Assembly (NCBI RefSeq): GCF_004362055.1 | Contig: NZ_SNXB01000009.1 | Location: 1-64,000, forward strand | Direction of reading: 5' to 3' | DNA from: Flavobacterium sp. 245 | GTDB taxonomy: Bacteria; Bacteroidota; Bacteroidia; Flavobacteriales; Flavobacteriaceae | Length of the DNA stretch: 64,000 nt | In this document: piece by piece, positions 34,243-44,060 of the stretch | How positions within the stretch are numbered: position 1 is the first letter of the stretch | Layout of the letters: each line of letters starts with the position of its first letter | Position numbers and translations under genes: made by a program | The notes under the pieces: generated by a model | What the model saw: only the letters and a program-made list of their open reading frames with translations | Told to the model about the DNA's origin: nothing | Databases searched by the model: none

Positions 34243-36702
34243 TTATTTCATATAACTGGCTGTCATTTTTTTGATTCTTTCCTGTAAAGTTTCGCTAGAA
34301 ATTTTCTCACGCAAACGATCTGTAATTATTGGAAAACTAAATGGCGTTGGCTTTTTGCAATGTTTCCAAATGATATTCTGATTATTTATTCTTTCCATTG
34401 CCTGAATCAAACGGCCTTCTTCTAACTGATGTTCAAAGGTTTCGATAAAGGCTTGTTGCAAAAGTAAATTATCGGGTTCATAATCTCTAAAAACTTCAAA
34501 AAGCAATTGCGAACCACTTTGCAAATGTTTTGTTTTAACCGGTTTTCCAGGCATTCCTGTAAAAACCAAACCTGCTATTACGGCAATATCTCTAAACTTT
34601 CTACGTGCCATTTCGGTTGAATTTAAACTTTTCTGCAAATCGTGATGGACATATTCTGTAGAAAATAAATTATTATCAAAAACAGACTGCATGTCAATTT
34701 CCTGATCAGAAAGCAGTTCGAATCCGTAATCATTATAAGCAAGCGAAAACGTGATTGGCGACAATAAACTAATTCGATACGAAATTAAACTTGCCATCGC
34801 TTCGTGAACATATCGACCTTCAAAAGGATAAAAAATGGCATGAAAACCTTCGCGCGTTTTAAAGGTTTCTATTAAAAATTCATCGTTATTAGGTACAATG
34901 CTTTCTTTTCTTTGTCTGTCAAAAATGGGTTTTAATGCTTTTAATTCGGGAGTTAAATTAGCTGTATTTGCCGTATATAATTCTTCCCGAAGCAATTCAC
35001 TCATTTGTGCCGATAACGTCATTCTACCTCCCATCCAGCTTACGACTCTCGCTGTTTTCTTCGGATCCGCTTTTCGGACTAAAACCTGCATGTTTTTAAT
35101 TTGAAATAATTCGAGTCGTCTTCCGGCAAAAGTAAAAACATCACCTCGCTGTAATTTTGAGGCAAACCATTCTTCGATTGTTCCAATGAAACCGCCACTT
35201 AAAAATTTCACATTTAAAACCGCATCGCCCACAATAGTTCCCATTTGCATTCTATGGTGCATGGCGATAAAACGACTGTTGATTTTAAAACGCCCGTCTT
35301 CTTCGATTTCTACTTTTTTGAATTCGTCGTAAGCTTGTAAACTCTGACTTCCATTGGTGATGAAATTCAAAATCCAGTTCCAGTTTTCTTTTGTTATGTT
35401 TTGATAACAGAATGTTGTTTTTACTTCTTCAAAAATTTCATCTGGAAAAAATCCATCAGAAACTGCGAGTGTATTTAAATATTGAACCAAAACATCCCAA
35501 CTGTTTAAATACGGCATTCGGTCTTCGACAACCGTTTTGGCAACCGCTTTTTTTAATGCCGAAGCTTCGATTAATTCCATGGCATGAGTAGCGAGAAAAT
35601 AAATCACACTTTCCTTTCCCGGTTGATGCCCGCTTCTTCCTGCTCTTTGCAGAAATCTGGCAACACCTTTTGGACCGCCAACCTGAATAATGGTTTCAAC
35701 AGGCGCAAAATCGACACCAAGATCTAAACTCGAAGTACAAACTACCACTTTTAATTCTTCGTTCCGAATGGCATCCTCTACCCACAAACGAGTTTCTCTA
35801 CTGATGCTTCCGTGATGCATCGCCATTTCTCCTGCAAATTCAGGATATCTTTCTAAAATAGCCTGAAACCAAATTTCACAAGCCGAACGTACATTGGTAA
35901 AAATTAAAGTCGTTTTACTTCTTCGGATGATTTTGGCAACCTCATCAATTAAATGCAACCCCATATGTCCGCGCCACGGATAAGTTTCCATTTTTTCTGG
36001 TAAAATCGATTCTATCTTTATTTTTTTATTGATATGTGCTTTTATTAAAACCGAATTTTTATACGCTTCTGTATCATGTCCTAGCAAAACTTCTTGCGCT
36101 AATTCTAGATTACCAATTGTTGCTGAAATTCCCCAGATTCGCATTTTTGGAGCAATTGTTTTTAATCTCGAAAGTGCCAGTTCCATTTGCACACCACGTT
36201 TGGTTCCCATCAATTCGTGCCATTCGTCAACTACTATTGCACCGCAATTGGCAAAGGTTTTTTCGTATTGTTTTGATGCTAACAGAAGCTGTAAACTTTC
36301 TGGCGTTGTAATTAAAAGATCAGGCATTTTGTTTTTTTGCTTCGTTCTTTCGCTTTGCGAAGTATCTCCCGATCGAATTCCAACAGTTAACGGTAAATCT
36401 AAATCGGTAATAATTCGTTCTGCAGCTTGTTTTATTTCTACAGAAAGTGCTCGTAAAGGCGTAATCCAAATCGCTTTAAGTCCGGGTTTGTGCTTCGTTT
36501 TATAATCGGGATTTTTTTTAATGTAATCGAGAACTACAGGAAACCACAAGGCATAGGTTTTCCCGCTTCCTGTTGGCGCGTTCAATAAACCGTTTTTTCC
36601 TTGCAGAAAAGCAGTCCAGGTTTGCGTCTGGAAAGGAAAAGATTTCCAACCCTGACTTTTAAACCAGTTTTCGGCTATTACATATAATTCGTCCCTGTTC
36701 AT
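34243..36702 (-). CDS. Ligase-associated DEXH-box helicase, Lhr-like
   Basis: The protein is 819 residues, the Lhr core size. Motifs: APTGSGKT (K48), TPLRALS, the DEWH box (159-162), GISATIGN and VCTSSLDLGVDFAPV with GRSGHQPG. The DEWH box and the C-terminal winged-helix/Lhr region mark it as the Lhr-core subgroup, a 3'-5' translocase. It acts with the ligase, MPE and exonuclease in a DNA repair module. A composite hairpin lies just upstream of the start, between this gene and the ligase gene. Confidence 0.94.
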   Translation of the reverse strand: MNRDELYVIAENWFKSQGWKSFPFQTQTWTAFLQGKNGLLNAPTGSGKTYALWFPVVLDYIKKNPDYKTKHKPGLKAIWITPLRALSVEIKQAAERIITDLDLPLTVGIRSGDTSQSERTKQKNKMPDLLITTPESLQLLLASKQYEKTFANCGAIVVDEWHELMGTKRGVQMELALSRLKTIAPKMRIWGISATIGNLELAQEVLLGHDTEAYKNSVLIKAHINKKIKIESILPEKMETYPWRGHMGLHLIDEVAKIIRRSKTTLIFTNVRSACEIWFQAILERYPEFAGEMAMHHGSISRETRLWVEDAIRNEELKVVVCTSSLDLGVDFAPVETIIQVGGPKGVARFLQRAGRSGHQPGKESVIYFLATHAMELIEASALKKAVAKTVVEDRMPYLNSWDVLVQYLNTLAVSDGFFPDEIFEEVKTTFCYQNITKENWNWILNFITNGSQSLQAYDEFKKVEIEEDGRFKINSRFIAMHHRMQMGTIVGDAVLNVKFLSGGFIGTIEEWFASKLQRGDVFTFAGRRLELFQIKNMQVLVRKADPKKTARVVSWMGGRMTLSAQMSELLREELYTANTANLTPELKALKPIFDRQRKESIVPNNDEFLIETFKTREGFHAIFYPFEGRYVHEAMASLISYRISLLSPITFSLAYNDYGFELLSDQEIDMQSVFDNNLFSTEYVHHDLQKSLNSTEMARRKFRDIAVIAGLVFTGMPGKPVKTKHLQSGSQLLFEVFRDYEPDNLLLQQAFIETFEHQLEEGRLIQAMERINNQNIIWKHCKKPTPFSFPIITDRLREKISSETLQERIKKMTASYMK

Positions 36703-36710
36703 TTTTTTAT

Positions 36711-36806
36711 AAGGTTCAAAGTTATAAAGGCTCAGAGGGACAAAGTCTAGCTGTTTCCTAAAGTTTTTTTTATTTGAAACTCTGTTACTTTGTCCCTTTG
36801 AACCTT
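36711..36806. repeat. Composite nested inverted repeat
   Basis: AAGGTTCAAAG (36711-36721) pairs with CTTTGAACCTT (36796-36806), and AGGGACAAAG (36736-36745) pairs with CTTTGTCCCT (36788-36797). The right arm carries both words fused, while the left arm has a 14-nt insert. It fills the gap between the ligase and helicase genes. Confidence 0.85.
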
Positions 36807-38408
36807 TTATGAAATCATGCTTTTTAAATCTTCAATAGAATTGGCTTCTTCTATTTTTTTATCTTGTCGCCATCTCAAAATTCTTGGAAATCGAGTTGCA
36901 ATTCCGCTTTTATGTCTTTTAGAAAGTGAAATTCCTTCAAAACCAATTTCAAAAACCAATTGTGGCGTTACGCTTCGAACCGGGCCAAAACGCTCCAAAG
37001 TATTCTTCTTTATAAAATCATCCACTTTTCTAAACTCAGCATCGGTTAAACCGGAATACGCTTTCGCGAAAGTTACGAGTTCTTTTTCTCCTTTTTCATT
37101 GTTCTGCCAAAGCGCAAAAGTATAATCGGTAAATAAATTTGAGCGTCGCCCGTGTCCGCGCATGGCATAGGTAAGCACAGCATCAATTACCAAAGGTTCT
37201 ATTTTCCATTTCCACCAATCGCCTTTTTTTCTACCAACCTGGTACGGAGAATTGTTGCGTTTTATCATCAAACCTTCGCTTTTCATTTCTCGGGAGCGTT
37301 CTCTTTCCTTCGCTACATCTTCCCAGGAATTTAAAGCAACTCGTTTTGAAAGTTGAAAAGAAGTAGTTTGATCCTTAATATCATCGTATAAATTCTCAAG
37401 CAATACTCTTCTTTCTATATAAGGCAAATTCCGAATATCTTTTCCTTCCCATTCTAAAATATCATAGGCTTTTAGAATAACGGGAACTTTTTCCAATAGA
37501 TTTGCTGATATGGTTTTGCGCCCAATTCGGGCTTGTAAATCATTAAAAGTTCCAATTTCATTTTCTGGAAAAGCTAAAATTTCAGCATCGATTACGGTTC
37601 CGTTTGGAATAAGTCCAACGAAAGATTTAAACTCCGGATATTTATCGGTAACCAACTCCTCGCCTCTTGACCAAACGTAAATTTCGTCATCCCGAATAAT
37701 CGTCTGCGACCGAATTCCATCCCATTTATGTTCAATGGACCAATCTTCGGGATTTCCTAAATCTTCAACTTCGCCTTCAATTGGATATGCCAAATAAAAC
37801 GGATACGGTTTTGATAAATAATCAGAACTTTTTTCATCCAAAATCAATTCCTGAAAAGTAATCGTGTTCGGATTCCAATTTCCCATTAATTTGTAAGCCA
37901 ACGCATCTTCATCCACATTTTCTGCTTTTGATAAAGCCCTTGTCATTAGTTTTTGGCTTACGCCGATTCTAAAACTTCCGGTAATTAGTTTAGTAAAAAC
38001 AAAGCGTTCGTAATAATTTAAGGCCACCCAGTTTTCATGCAGATATTCTTTTTTCTCCGAATCGGTTTTCTTTTTTAAGGCAATGATTTCCTGTAGAAAT
38101 TCTGTTAAACTTTTATCGGAATGCTCTTTTGTGGTTGGAATTATCAATGCTATGGTTTCAGCCAAATCGCCTACAATATGATAACTTTCTTCAAAAAGCC
38201 ATAACGGAATATTCGCCAGTTCATTTGCCCAAAGACGCAATAAAGTTGTATTAACCGGTCTAGCCGGACGACGGTGTGAAAGAATTGCAATTGTCCAGAC
38301 TTTATCCTCTGGCGATGCATTTTTAAAATACGCCGTCAGGGCATCGACTTTTACATTCGTTTTATTGGAACTGTCAAGTGTTTTTATAAGTTGGGCAAAA
38401 TTCTTCAT
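36807..38408 (-). CDS. ATP-dependent DNA ligase (LigB-like, repair cluster)
   Basis: The protein is 533 residues. An N-terminal DNA-binding domain (about 1-200) precedes the nucleotidyltransferase domain. The adenylated lysine is K228 in EHKWDGIR (motif I). Later motifs are VIDAEILAF (III), SEGLMIKR (IV) and GDWWKWK (V), followed by the OB fold. It seals nicks using ATP, unlike the NAD-dependent replicative ligase. Together with the Lhr-like helicase, PdeM and the exonuclease it forms the ligase-associated damage response set. Confidence 0.94.
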   Translation of the reverse strand: MKNFAQLIKTLDSSNKTNVKVDALTAYFKNASPEDKVWTIAILSHRRPARPVNTTLLRLWANELANIPLWLFEESYHIVGDLAETIALIIPTTKEHSDKSLTEFLQEIIALKKKTDSEKKEYLHENWVALNYYERFVFTKLITGSFRIGVSQKLMTRALSKAENVDEDALAYKLMGNWNPNTITFQELILDEKSSDYLSKPYPFYLAYPIEGEVEDLGNPEDWSIEHKWDGIRSQTIIRDDEIYVWSRGEELVTDKYPEFKSFVGLIPNGTVIDAEILAFPENEIGTFNDLQARIGRKTISANLLEKVPVILKAYDILEWEGKDIRNLPYIERRVLLENLYDDIKDQTTSFQLSKRVALNSWEDVAKERERSREMKSEGLMIKRNNSPYQVGRKKGDWWKWKIEPLVIDAVLTYAMRGHGRRSNLFTDYTFALWQNNEKGEKELVTFAKAYSGLTDAEFRKVDDFIKKNTLERFGPVRSVTPQLVFEIGFEGISLSKRHKSGIATRFPRILRWRQDKKIEEANSIEDLKSMIS

Positions 38409-38440
38409 TTACATCATACTATTTTAAACTCGTTGTGTAT

Positions 38441-38600
38441 AATTTTTAAACACATAGAAACATAGATTTAAAACTGAAAAGAAGATGGTTTAAAAAATCT
38501 AGATTTTCACATATAGTCCCGATAGCTATCGGGATTTGCTTAAACAAATGAAATACCTTTAATCAGAAAGAAAAAACTATGTTACTATGTGTTAAATTTT
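38441..38600. repeat. Dispersed repeat with terminal inverted arms, copy A
   Basis: The terminal arms 38441-38465 and 38577-38600 pair with one mismatch and one indel around the core ACACATAGAAACATAG. The interior has AAAATCTAGATTTT-type and GAAATACCTTT phrases that return reverse-complemented at 57789-57924. It also holds a perfect 18-bp palindrome TCCCGATAGCTATCGGGA (38517-38534). Confidence 0.85.
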
Positions 38601-38607
38601 TCCAGAA

Positions 38608-39663
38608 TTAATTTTCAGAAATAATCGAAGTTCGGCTTTCATCTATTTCTACTTCTTTTTCGTCTTTTTCCATTTCGGCACTTTCGCCTTCGTATTGTGT
38701 TTTTTCGGTTCTGGCATCGTAACCTAATTCTCTTAAATATTTGGCAAAAATATCGGTATAACCGTGTGTGCAAATTACTCGTTCTGCTCCCGTTGCTTTT
38801 ACACTTTCTAATAAAGAATGCCAGTCACAATGATCGCTTAATACAAAACCTTTGTCGATTGCGCGTCTTCGTCGTGCGCCTCGAAAAGCCATCCATCCGC
38901 TTGCAGAACCCGTTACAAAAGGCGTCATTTTTCTAATCCAGATGCTTCCGTGCGCACTTGGCGGAGCAAGAACTATATTTCCTAAAAGCGCTTCTCTTTT
39001 TGTTTCTCTGGTAATTAATTCGGTTGGAGGAAAATCAACCATAGGGCGCAAAACATTGGTCATGTTTTCAATGGCGCCATGCGTGTAAATCTTTCCAATA
39101 TCAGTATCTAAGTATTTCAAAAGTCGTTGTGCTTTTCCTAAAGAATAACCAAAGAGAATTGAAGTTCTGCCTTCAGCTTTATTTTCGGCCCACCAGTTGT
39201 TGATTTCTGTAATAACTTCAGCTTGTGGTGTCCAGTTAAAAGCAGGTAATCCAAAAGTGCATTCGGTTATAAAAGTGTCGCATTTCACGATTTCATACGG
39301 AGTAGAAATTCCGTCATCTTCAGTTTTATAATCTCCTGTAAAAACCCAAACTTCTCCCTTGTGTTCTACCCGAATCTGCGAACTGCCAATAATATGCCCA
39401 GCGGGATGAAGCGAGAATTTTACATTATTAATTACAAAGGTTTCTCCCCATTCTTTTCCGGTTACATTTATTTCGCCTAAACGATGGCGAATGATCGGAA
39501 TATTGGTATAATGCGTAATATAATTTTGATGTCCCCAGCGAGAATGATCTGCGTGTCCGTGTGTAATTATAGCGTTCTTAACAGGACGCCACGGATCAAG
39601 ATAAACATCGGCCTGCTGGCAGTAAATACCTTTGTCATTAAAAGCTAAAAGCGGTATTTTCAT
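38608..39663 (-). CDS. Ligase-associated MBL-fold exonuclease
   Basis: The protein is 351 residues with an MBL/beta-CASP-like fold. The metal motif is THGHADH (H35, H37, D39, H40). Other motifs are HPAGHIIGSSQ, FTGDYK and, near the end, LSDHCDWHSLL with CTHGY. It is the Exo member of the repair cluster, related to SNM1-type nucleases. Head gene of the set; the repeat element lies between it and the ligase gene, so co-transcription passes through that hairpin. Confidence 0.92.
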   Translation of the reverse strand: MKIPLLAFNDKGIYCQQADVYLDPWRPVKNAIITHGHADHSRWGHQNYITHYTNIPIIRHRLGEINVTGKEWGETFVINNVKFSLHPAGHIIGSSQIRVEHKGEVWVFTGDYKTEDDGISTPYEIVKCDTFITECTFGLPAFNWTPQAEVITEINNWWAENKAEGRTSILFGYSLGKAQRLLKYLDTDIGKIYTHGAIENMTNVLRPMVDFPPTELITRETKREALLGNIVLAPPSAHGSIWIRKMTPFVTGSASGWMAFRGARRRRAIDKGFVLSDHCDWHSLLESVKATGAERVICTHGYTDIFAKYLRELGYDARTEKTQYEGESAEMEKDEKEVEIDESRTSIISEN

Positions 39664-39779
39664 AGTAATATATTTAAAGCATTCTTTTCAGAAGTAACTC
39701 AAATTTAAAGCTTTATATAAAGACCTGTTTTACAACTTGATGCAATTAGTTTATTAAATTACAACTTTTTAATATTGTA

Positions 39780-39813
39780 TTGTGATATAATCAAATTATC
39801 ATTTGTACTTTTG
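39780..39813 (+). promoter_or_regulatory. Candidate promoter of pruA
   Basis: TTG (39780-39782) and TACTTTTG (39806-39813) are separated by 23 nt, at the long end of the normal spacing. The leader would be about 40 nt. Confidence 0.55.
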
Positions 39814-39855
39814 TAAAAAATTAAACAATTCGTAAATTTTAAAATAATTTATCCC

Positions 39856-41481
39856 ATGTTAAAAGGATTCTTTCATGTACCAAAAGCGGTAAACGAGCCT
39901 GTAAAAAGCTACGCACCGAACTCACCAGAAAAAGCAGCTGTTCAAGCAGCGTACACCACAATGTGGAATTCTCAAATTGACGTTCCATTACACATTGGAA
40001 GCGAAGAAATTAGAACTGGAAACACAAGAAATATTACAGCTCCTCATGATCATAAACATGTAGTTGGAAAGTATCATTTAGCTGAAAAACAACATATCGA
40101 AAAAGCAATTGCAAATGCTCTTGAATCAAGAAAAGCATGGGCAAATATGGCATGGGAACAACGTGCTGCTATTTTCTTAAAAGCTGCTGAATTAATCGCT
40201 GGTCCTTACAGAGCGCGTATTAATGCTGCAACTATGATTGGTCAATCTAAAAATATTCACCAAGCAGAAATTGATGCTTCTTGTGAATTAATTGACTTTT
40301 TACGTTATAATGTTGAGTTTATGACTCAAATCTACAACGATCAGCCAAAATCAGATTCTACTGTTTGGAACCGTTTAGAATACAGACCTCTTGAAGGTTT
40401 TGTTTACGCAATTACTCCTTTTAACTTTACTGCTATTGCTGCAAATCTTCCTGCAAGTGCTGCTATGATGGGTAACGTTGTAGTTTGGAAACCAAGCGAC
40501 AGCCAAGTATTTTCTACAAAAATTATTCTTGACGTTTTCAAAGAAGCTGGAGTTCCTGACGGAGTTATCAATGTAGTTTTTGGAGATGCTCTAATGATTA
40601 CGGATACTGTTTTGGCTAGCCGTGATTTTGCTGGTGTTCACTTTACAGGTTCAACTCACGTTTTTAAAGATATTTGGGCTAAAATTGGAGCGAACATCCA
40701 CAATTATAAAACATACCCAAGAATCGTTGGTGAAACTGGTGGTAAAGATTTTATCATTGCTCACCCAAGCGCAAACGTAAAACAAGTTGTTACGGGTATT
40801 ACGCGTGGCGCTTTTGAATTCCAAGGTCAAAAATGTTCTGCTGCATCTAGAGCTTATATTCCACAAAGTTTATGGCCAGCTGTAAAGGAACAATTGATTG
40901 CTGATGTAAAATCTATGAAAATGGGTTCTCCAGAAGATTTTGGAAACTTCATTACTGCAGTTATTCACGAAGGTTCTTTTGATAAATTAGCTAGTTATAT
41001 CGATCAAGCTAAAAAAGATGCTGATGCTGAAATTATTATTGGTGGAAATTATGATAAATCGGTTGGGTACTTTATTGAGCCAACGGTTATTGTTACTACA
41101 AACCCAAAATATACTACAATGGAAACTGAGTTGTTTGGACCAGTTATCACGATTTATGTTTACGAAGATGCTAAATGGGAAGAGACTTTAGAATTAGTTG
41201 ACACTACTTCTGAGTACGCTTTAACTGGAGCAGTTTTCAGCCAGGACCGTTATGCTATTGAAGTAGCTACTACTAAATTGCAAAATGCTGCTGGTAACTT
41301 CTACATCAATGACAAACCAACTGGAGCAGTTGTTGGAATGCAGCCTTTTGGTGGTGCAAGAGCTTCTGGAACAAACGATAAAGCAGGTTCTGCTTTGAAC
41401 TTATTGCGTTGGGCTTCTCCAAGAACTATTAAAGAAACTTTTGTAACTCCAGAAGATTATAGATATCCGTTTTTAGGATAA
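39856..41481 (+). CDS. pruA: L-glutamate gamma-semialdehyde dehydrogenase
   Basis: The protein is 541 residues, the length of monofunctional PruA (P5C dehydrogenase). The catalytic cysteine C327 lies in FQGQKCSAASR and the general base E293 in VGETGGKD. The N-terminal run and the THVFKDIW segment are typical of this subgroup. It oxidises glutamate semialdehyde to glutamate with NAD in proline breakdown. No proline dehydrogenase gene is next to it. It ends at a bidirectional terminator. Confidence 0.95.
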   Translation: MLKGFFHVPKAVNEPVKSYAPNSPEKAAVQAAYTTMWNSQIDVPLHIGSEEIRTGNTRNITAPHDHKHVVGKYHLAEKQHIEKAIANALESRKAWANMAWEQRAAIFLKAAELIAGPYRARINAATMIGQSKNIHQAEIDASCELIDFLRYNVEFMTQIYNDQPKSDSTVWNRLEYRPLEGFVYAITPFNFTAIAANLPASAAMMGNVVVWKPSDSQVFSTKIILDVFKEAGVPDGVINVVFGDALMITDTVLASRDFAGVHFTGSTHVFKDIWAKIGANIHNYKTYPRIVGETGGKDFIIAHPSANVKQVVTGITRGAFEFQGQKCSAASRAYIPQSLWPAVKEQLIADVKSMKMGSPEDFGNFITAVIHEGSFDKLASYIDQAKKDADAEIIIGGNYDKSVGYFIEPTVIVTTNPKYTTMETELFGPVITIYVYEDAKWEETLELVDTTSEYALTGAVFSQDRYAIEVATTKLQNAAGNFYINDKPTGAVVGMQPFGGARASGTNDKAGSALNLLRWASPRTIKETFVTPEDYRYPFLG

Positions 41482-41540
41482 TAATTTGTTTCAAGTTTAA
41501 AAAAGTTTCAGGTTTCAAGTTTTAGAAACTTTGTCTATAT

Positions 41541-41574
41541 AAAAAAGCCGAATCTAAATTTAGATTCGGCTTTT
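41541..41574. terminator. Bidirectional terminator, pruA / S15 hydrolase
   Basis: AAAAGCCGAATCTAAA pairs with TTTAGATTCGGCTTTT with no loop beyond the centre. It lies between two convergent genes and has T tracts on both strands. Confidence 0.9.
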
Positions 41575-41588
41575 GCTTTTAATCCTTT

Positions 41589-43331
41589 TTATTTCCAGAT
41601 TGGAATTTTTACAAAACTATCATTATACCATTTTACTTTTAATGGTTCTTTTGCATCTTCAATTGTTTCATCACTGACCTCTTTTCCTGTTCCATAATTT
41701 AATTGAGAAAACGGATTTTTATTGACATTGATAACCACTAGCAAACGACTTCCTTTGCTTAGTTGTTTACTGACTAAATGAGTATTTGAAAAAGGAATAG
41801 ATTCAACTTCATTTGGTTTGAGTAAATTTCTTGTGGTAATATCTTTAGCATAACTCGCACGTCCTAAGAAATAAGACAAATGAAAATATTCTCCATTTGG
41901 CATTACTTCATATAAAGTCACTCCAATATCCATATCTTTTTTATTGATACTCGCTTTTATTTCACCTAAAAAAGAACCATTAATCAAAACCGATTCTTTC
42001 AGCGGTTCACTTATAAAAGCAAAACCATTTGTTGTGTCAATTTCTTTTCTAATAATAGGATCTGGATAATACTCATTATTTTGGATTTGCCTGTCAGCAA
42101 AATCAACTTCTTGGTACAGATACTTTTTCTGAGTTGGTTTTTCATCTTTTAAAACATAAAAACTCCCTGATTTCTGTTCGGTTAAATACAATTTAAGAAA
42201 ACCATTAGTCATTTTATCGAGAGAGGAAGCACTTCTCCACTCGTTTGCCCCCATAACTTCATAGTTAATTTTGTCTTTGAGCATTTCTGGTTTTGCACCA
42301 TTTTTCAGAATATAATCAAACCATTGGTAGGTTATTTTTTTAATATTAATTAAAGCTACAGGATCAACTTTGTAATCGTACAATTCCTTTTCGCCCCCTA
42401 CTTGAGTCCCAAAATGACCGTACGGCCCAATAATTACATAAACTGGAGTTTTGGGATTGTATTTTTGAAGCTCTCTTACATAGTACAAACTGGAATTTTG
42501 AGAATCATTGTAATATCCGTCAAAAACTAATACGGGAATATTTATTTGGCTAAAATCATTTTTGTACGGTGCCATTTTTTGCCAATATTTGTCAAATGAA
42601 GCATGTTTGATCCATCTTTGAAAAAGTCTATTCGGGGTTCCGTCGATGCTGTCCATTTTCTTATAAGCTTCACCCGTTTCCCACCATTTCCATTGCATTT
42701 TCCTAAAACGTTGTCTATCATTTCCGGCTATTGTGTCCAAATATTTGTTGTTTCCAACATAAAACGACCATTCATAATTAGGATTTATAAAAACATTATT
42801 TTCCATTGGCAGCCCCATTCCGGGTCTGTTGGCAACATATGGAACTATCGTTTTAAGCGCCGGATGCATTTTTTTACAAACTGCCCATTGTGTAAATCCG
42901 TTATAACTGCCACCATACATTCCTACACTTCCGTTGCACCATTTTTGTTTACTGATCCAATCAATAACATCGTACGCATCATTGCCATCATTTTCATAAG
43001 GAATTATTTCACTTTGACTAAATCGCTTTCCTCTTGTATAAGCAATTACGCCTACATAACCGTTGTCTGCTGCTTCTTTTAAAGATTTGATATCTCTTCC
43101 TTTATCTCTGACATAAATCGTAAATTGAAATAGTATTGGTCTTGGACTAGAAACTCCTTTTTTTTGCACCACCATTGCCGAGATAAATGCACCGTCTCGG
43201 GTTTCAATCATTACGCTATCCTGAATATCGTAAGCACTTTTTAAATCTTCTGATTTTACTGCCTTGGTTTGTTGTGAGAATGTATTTGATACTAAAAAAA
43301 TAAGAAATACAAAATTTAAAATTGTTTTCAT
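41589..43331 (-). CDS. CocE/NonD hydrolase, X-Pro dipeptidyl-peptidase S15 type
   Basis: The protein is 580 residues with a signal peptide (MKTILNFVFLIFLVSNTFSQ). The alpha/beta hydrolase nucleophile is S142 in MYGGSYNG; an FDGYYN segment and IIGPYGHFG supply the acid and histidine. The C-terminal jelly-roll domain (about 380-560) is typical of the S15 family. Members hydrolyse esters, beta-lactam-like amides or X-Pro peptides. It lies 12 bp downstream of the LytTR regulator gene, so it is probably in the same operon. Confidence 0.88.
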   Translation of the reverse strand: MKTILNFVFLIFLVSNTFSQQTKAVKSEDLKSAYDIQDSVMIETRDGAFISAMVVQKKGVSSPRPILFQFTIYVRDKGRDIKSLKEAADNGYVGVIAYTRGKRFSQSEIIPYENDGNDAYDVIDWISKQKWCNGSVGMYGGSYNGFTQWAVCKKMHPALKTIVPYVANRPGMGLPMENNVFINPNYEWSFYVGNNKYLDTIAGNDRQRFRKMQWKWWETGEAYKKMDSIDGTPNRLFQRWIKHASFDKYWQKMAPYKNDFSQINIPVLVFDGYYNDSQNSSLYYVRELQKYNPKTPVYVIIGPYGHFGTQVGGEKELYDYKVDPVALINIKKITYQWFDYILKNGAKPEMLKDKINYEVMGANEWRSASSLDKMTNGFLKLYLTEQKSGSFYVLKDEKPTQKKYLYQEVDFADRQIQNNEYYPDPIIRKEIDTTNGFAFISEPLKESVLINGSFLGEIKASINKKDMDIGVTLYEVMPNGEYFHLSYFLGRASYAKDITTRNLLKPNEVESIPFSNTHLVSKQLSKGSRLLVVINVNKNPFSQLNYGTGKEVSDETIEDAKEPLKVKWYNDSFVKIPIWK

Positions 43332-43343
43332 TGAATAGTTGTA

Positions 43344-44060
43344 TTAAATCCCATTACTTTTTTTGAATCTTGCTGATTGTCGTTTGGATACTTTTAATAC
43401 TTCTCCGGTTTTAAGTTTTACTTCAAGTCCGCCATCATTTGTACTATTGATATCCTGTATGTATTTAATATTTATAATTTCAGTTCTGTTAATTCTGAAA
43501 AAAATAGCTTCATCTAACATTTCTTCCCATTGTCGGAGAGAACGCCTTTGAAGCGCTTTGTTTCCTTGAAAAAAGAGTCTTGTATAATTTTCAAGTGATT
43601 CAATTAAATAAATTTCATCTAATTGAATGAAGAATCTTTTCTCTCCATCTTTAATGAAAATTTTTCTGTCGCTCAAAACATTTGTTAAAGCCGATTTAGA
43701 TTTTACTGTTTTCCTTATTTTTTCAATTGCTTTAGAAAACCGTTCTTCTCTAATAGGTTTCATTAAATAATCTAAAGCATTTACTTCAAACGCTTGCACA
43801 GCAAACTGATTATGAGCCGTAATAAACAATACTTCCGGAACATTATCTAAGGATTCTAATAAATCGAATCCGGATTTCTCGGGCATCGAAATATCTAAAA
43901 AAATCAAATCGGGGATTTTTTCTTCAATTAATACCTTGGCATCATCCGCATTTTCAGCTTCGCCTACAAGAACAAAATCTTCATACATTCGTAATGCCCT
44001 TTTCAGTTCTTCTCTGGACAAACGTTCATCATCAACTATTATCACTTTTATCGTTTTCAT
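43344..44060 (-). CDS. LytTR-family response regulator
   Basis: The protein is 238 residues. The receiver domain (about 4-120) has acidic pocket D10-D11 and phosphorylation site D56 in LIFLDISMP. The LytTR DNA-binding domain (about 140-235) contains FIQLDEIYLIESLENYTRLFF and the RSLRQWEEML segment. It binds DNA through a beta-fold rather than a helix-turn-helix. Its start overlaps the histidine kinase stop by 4 bp, giving a coupled kinase and regulator pair. Confidence 0.93.
   Translation of the reverse strand: MKTIKVIIVDDERLSREELKRALRMYEDFVLVGEAENADDAKVLIEEKIPDLIFLDISMPEKSGFDLLESLDNVPEVLFITAHNQFAVQAFEVNALDYLMKPIREERFSKAIEKIRKTVKSKSALTNVLSDRKIFIKDGEKRFFIQLDEIYLIESLENYTRLFFQGNKALQRRSLRQWEEMLDEAIFFRINRTEIINIKYIQDINSTNDGGLEVKLKTGEVLKVSKRQSARFKKSNGI

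Noticed and set aside
38441..38600. Complete insertion sequence
   Set aside because: The element is about 160 bp and has no reading frame for a transposase.
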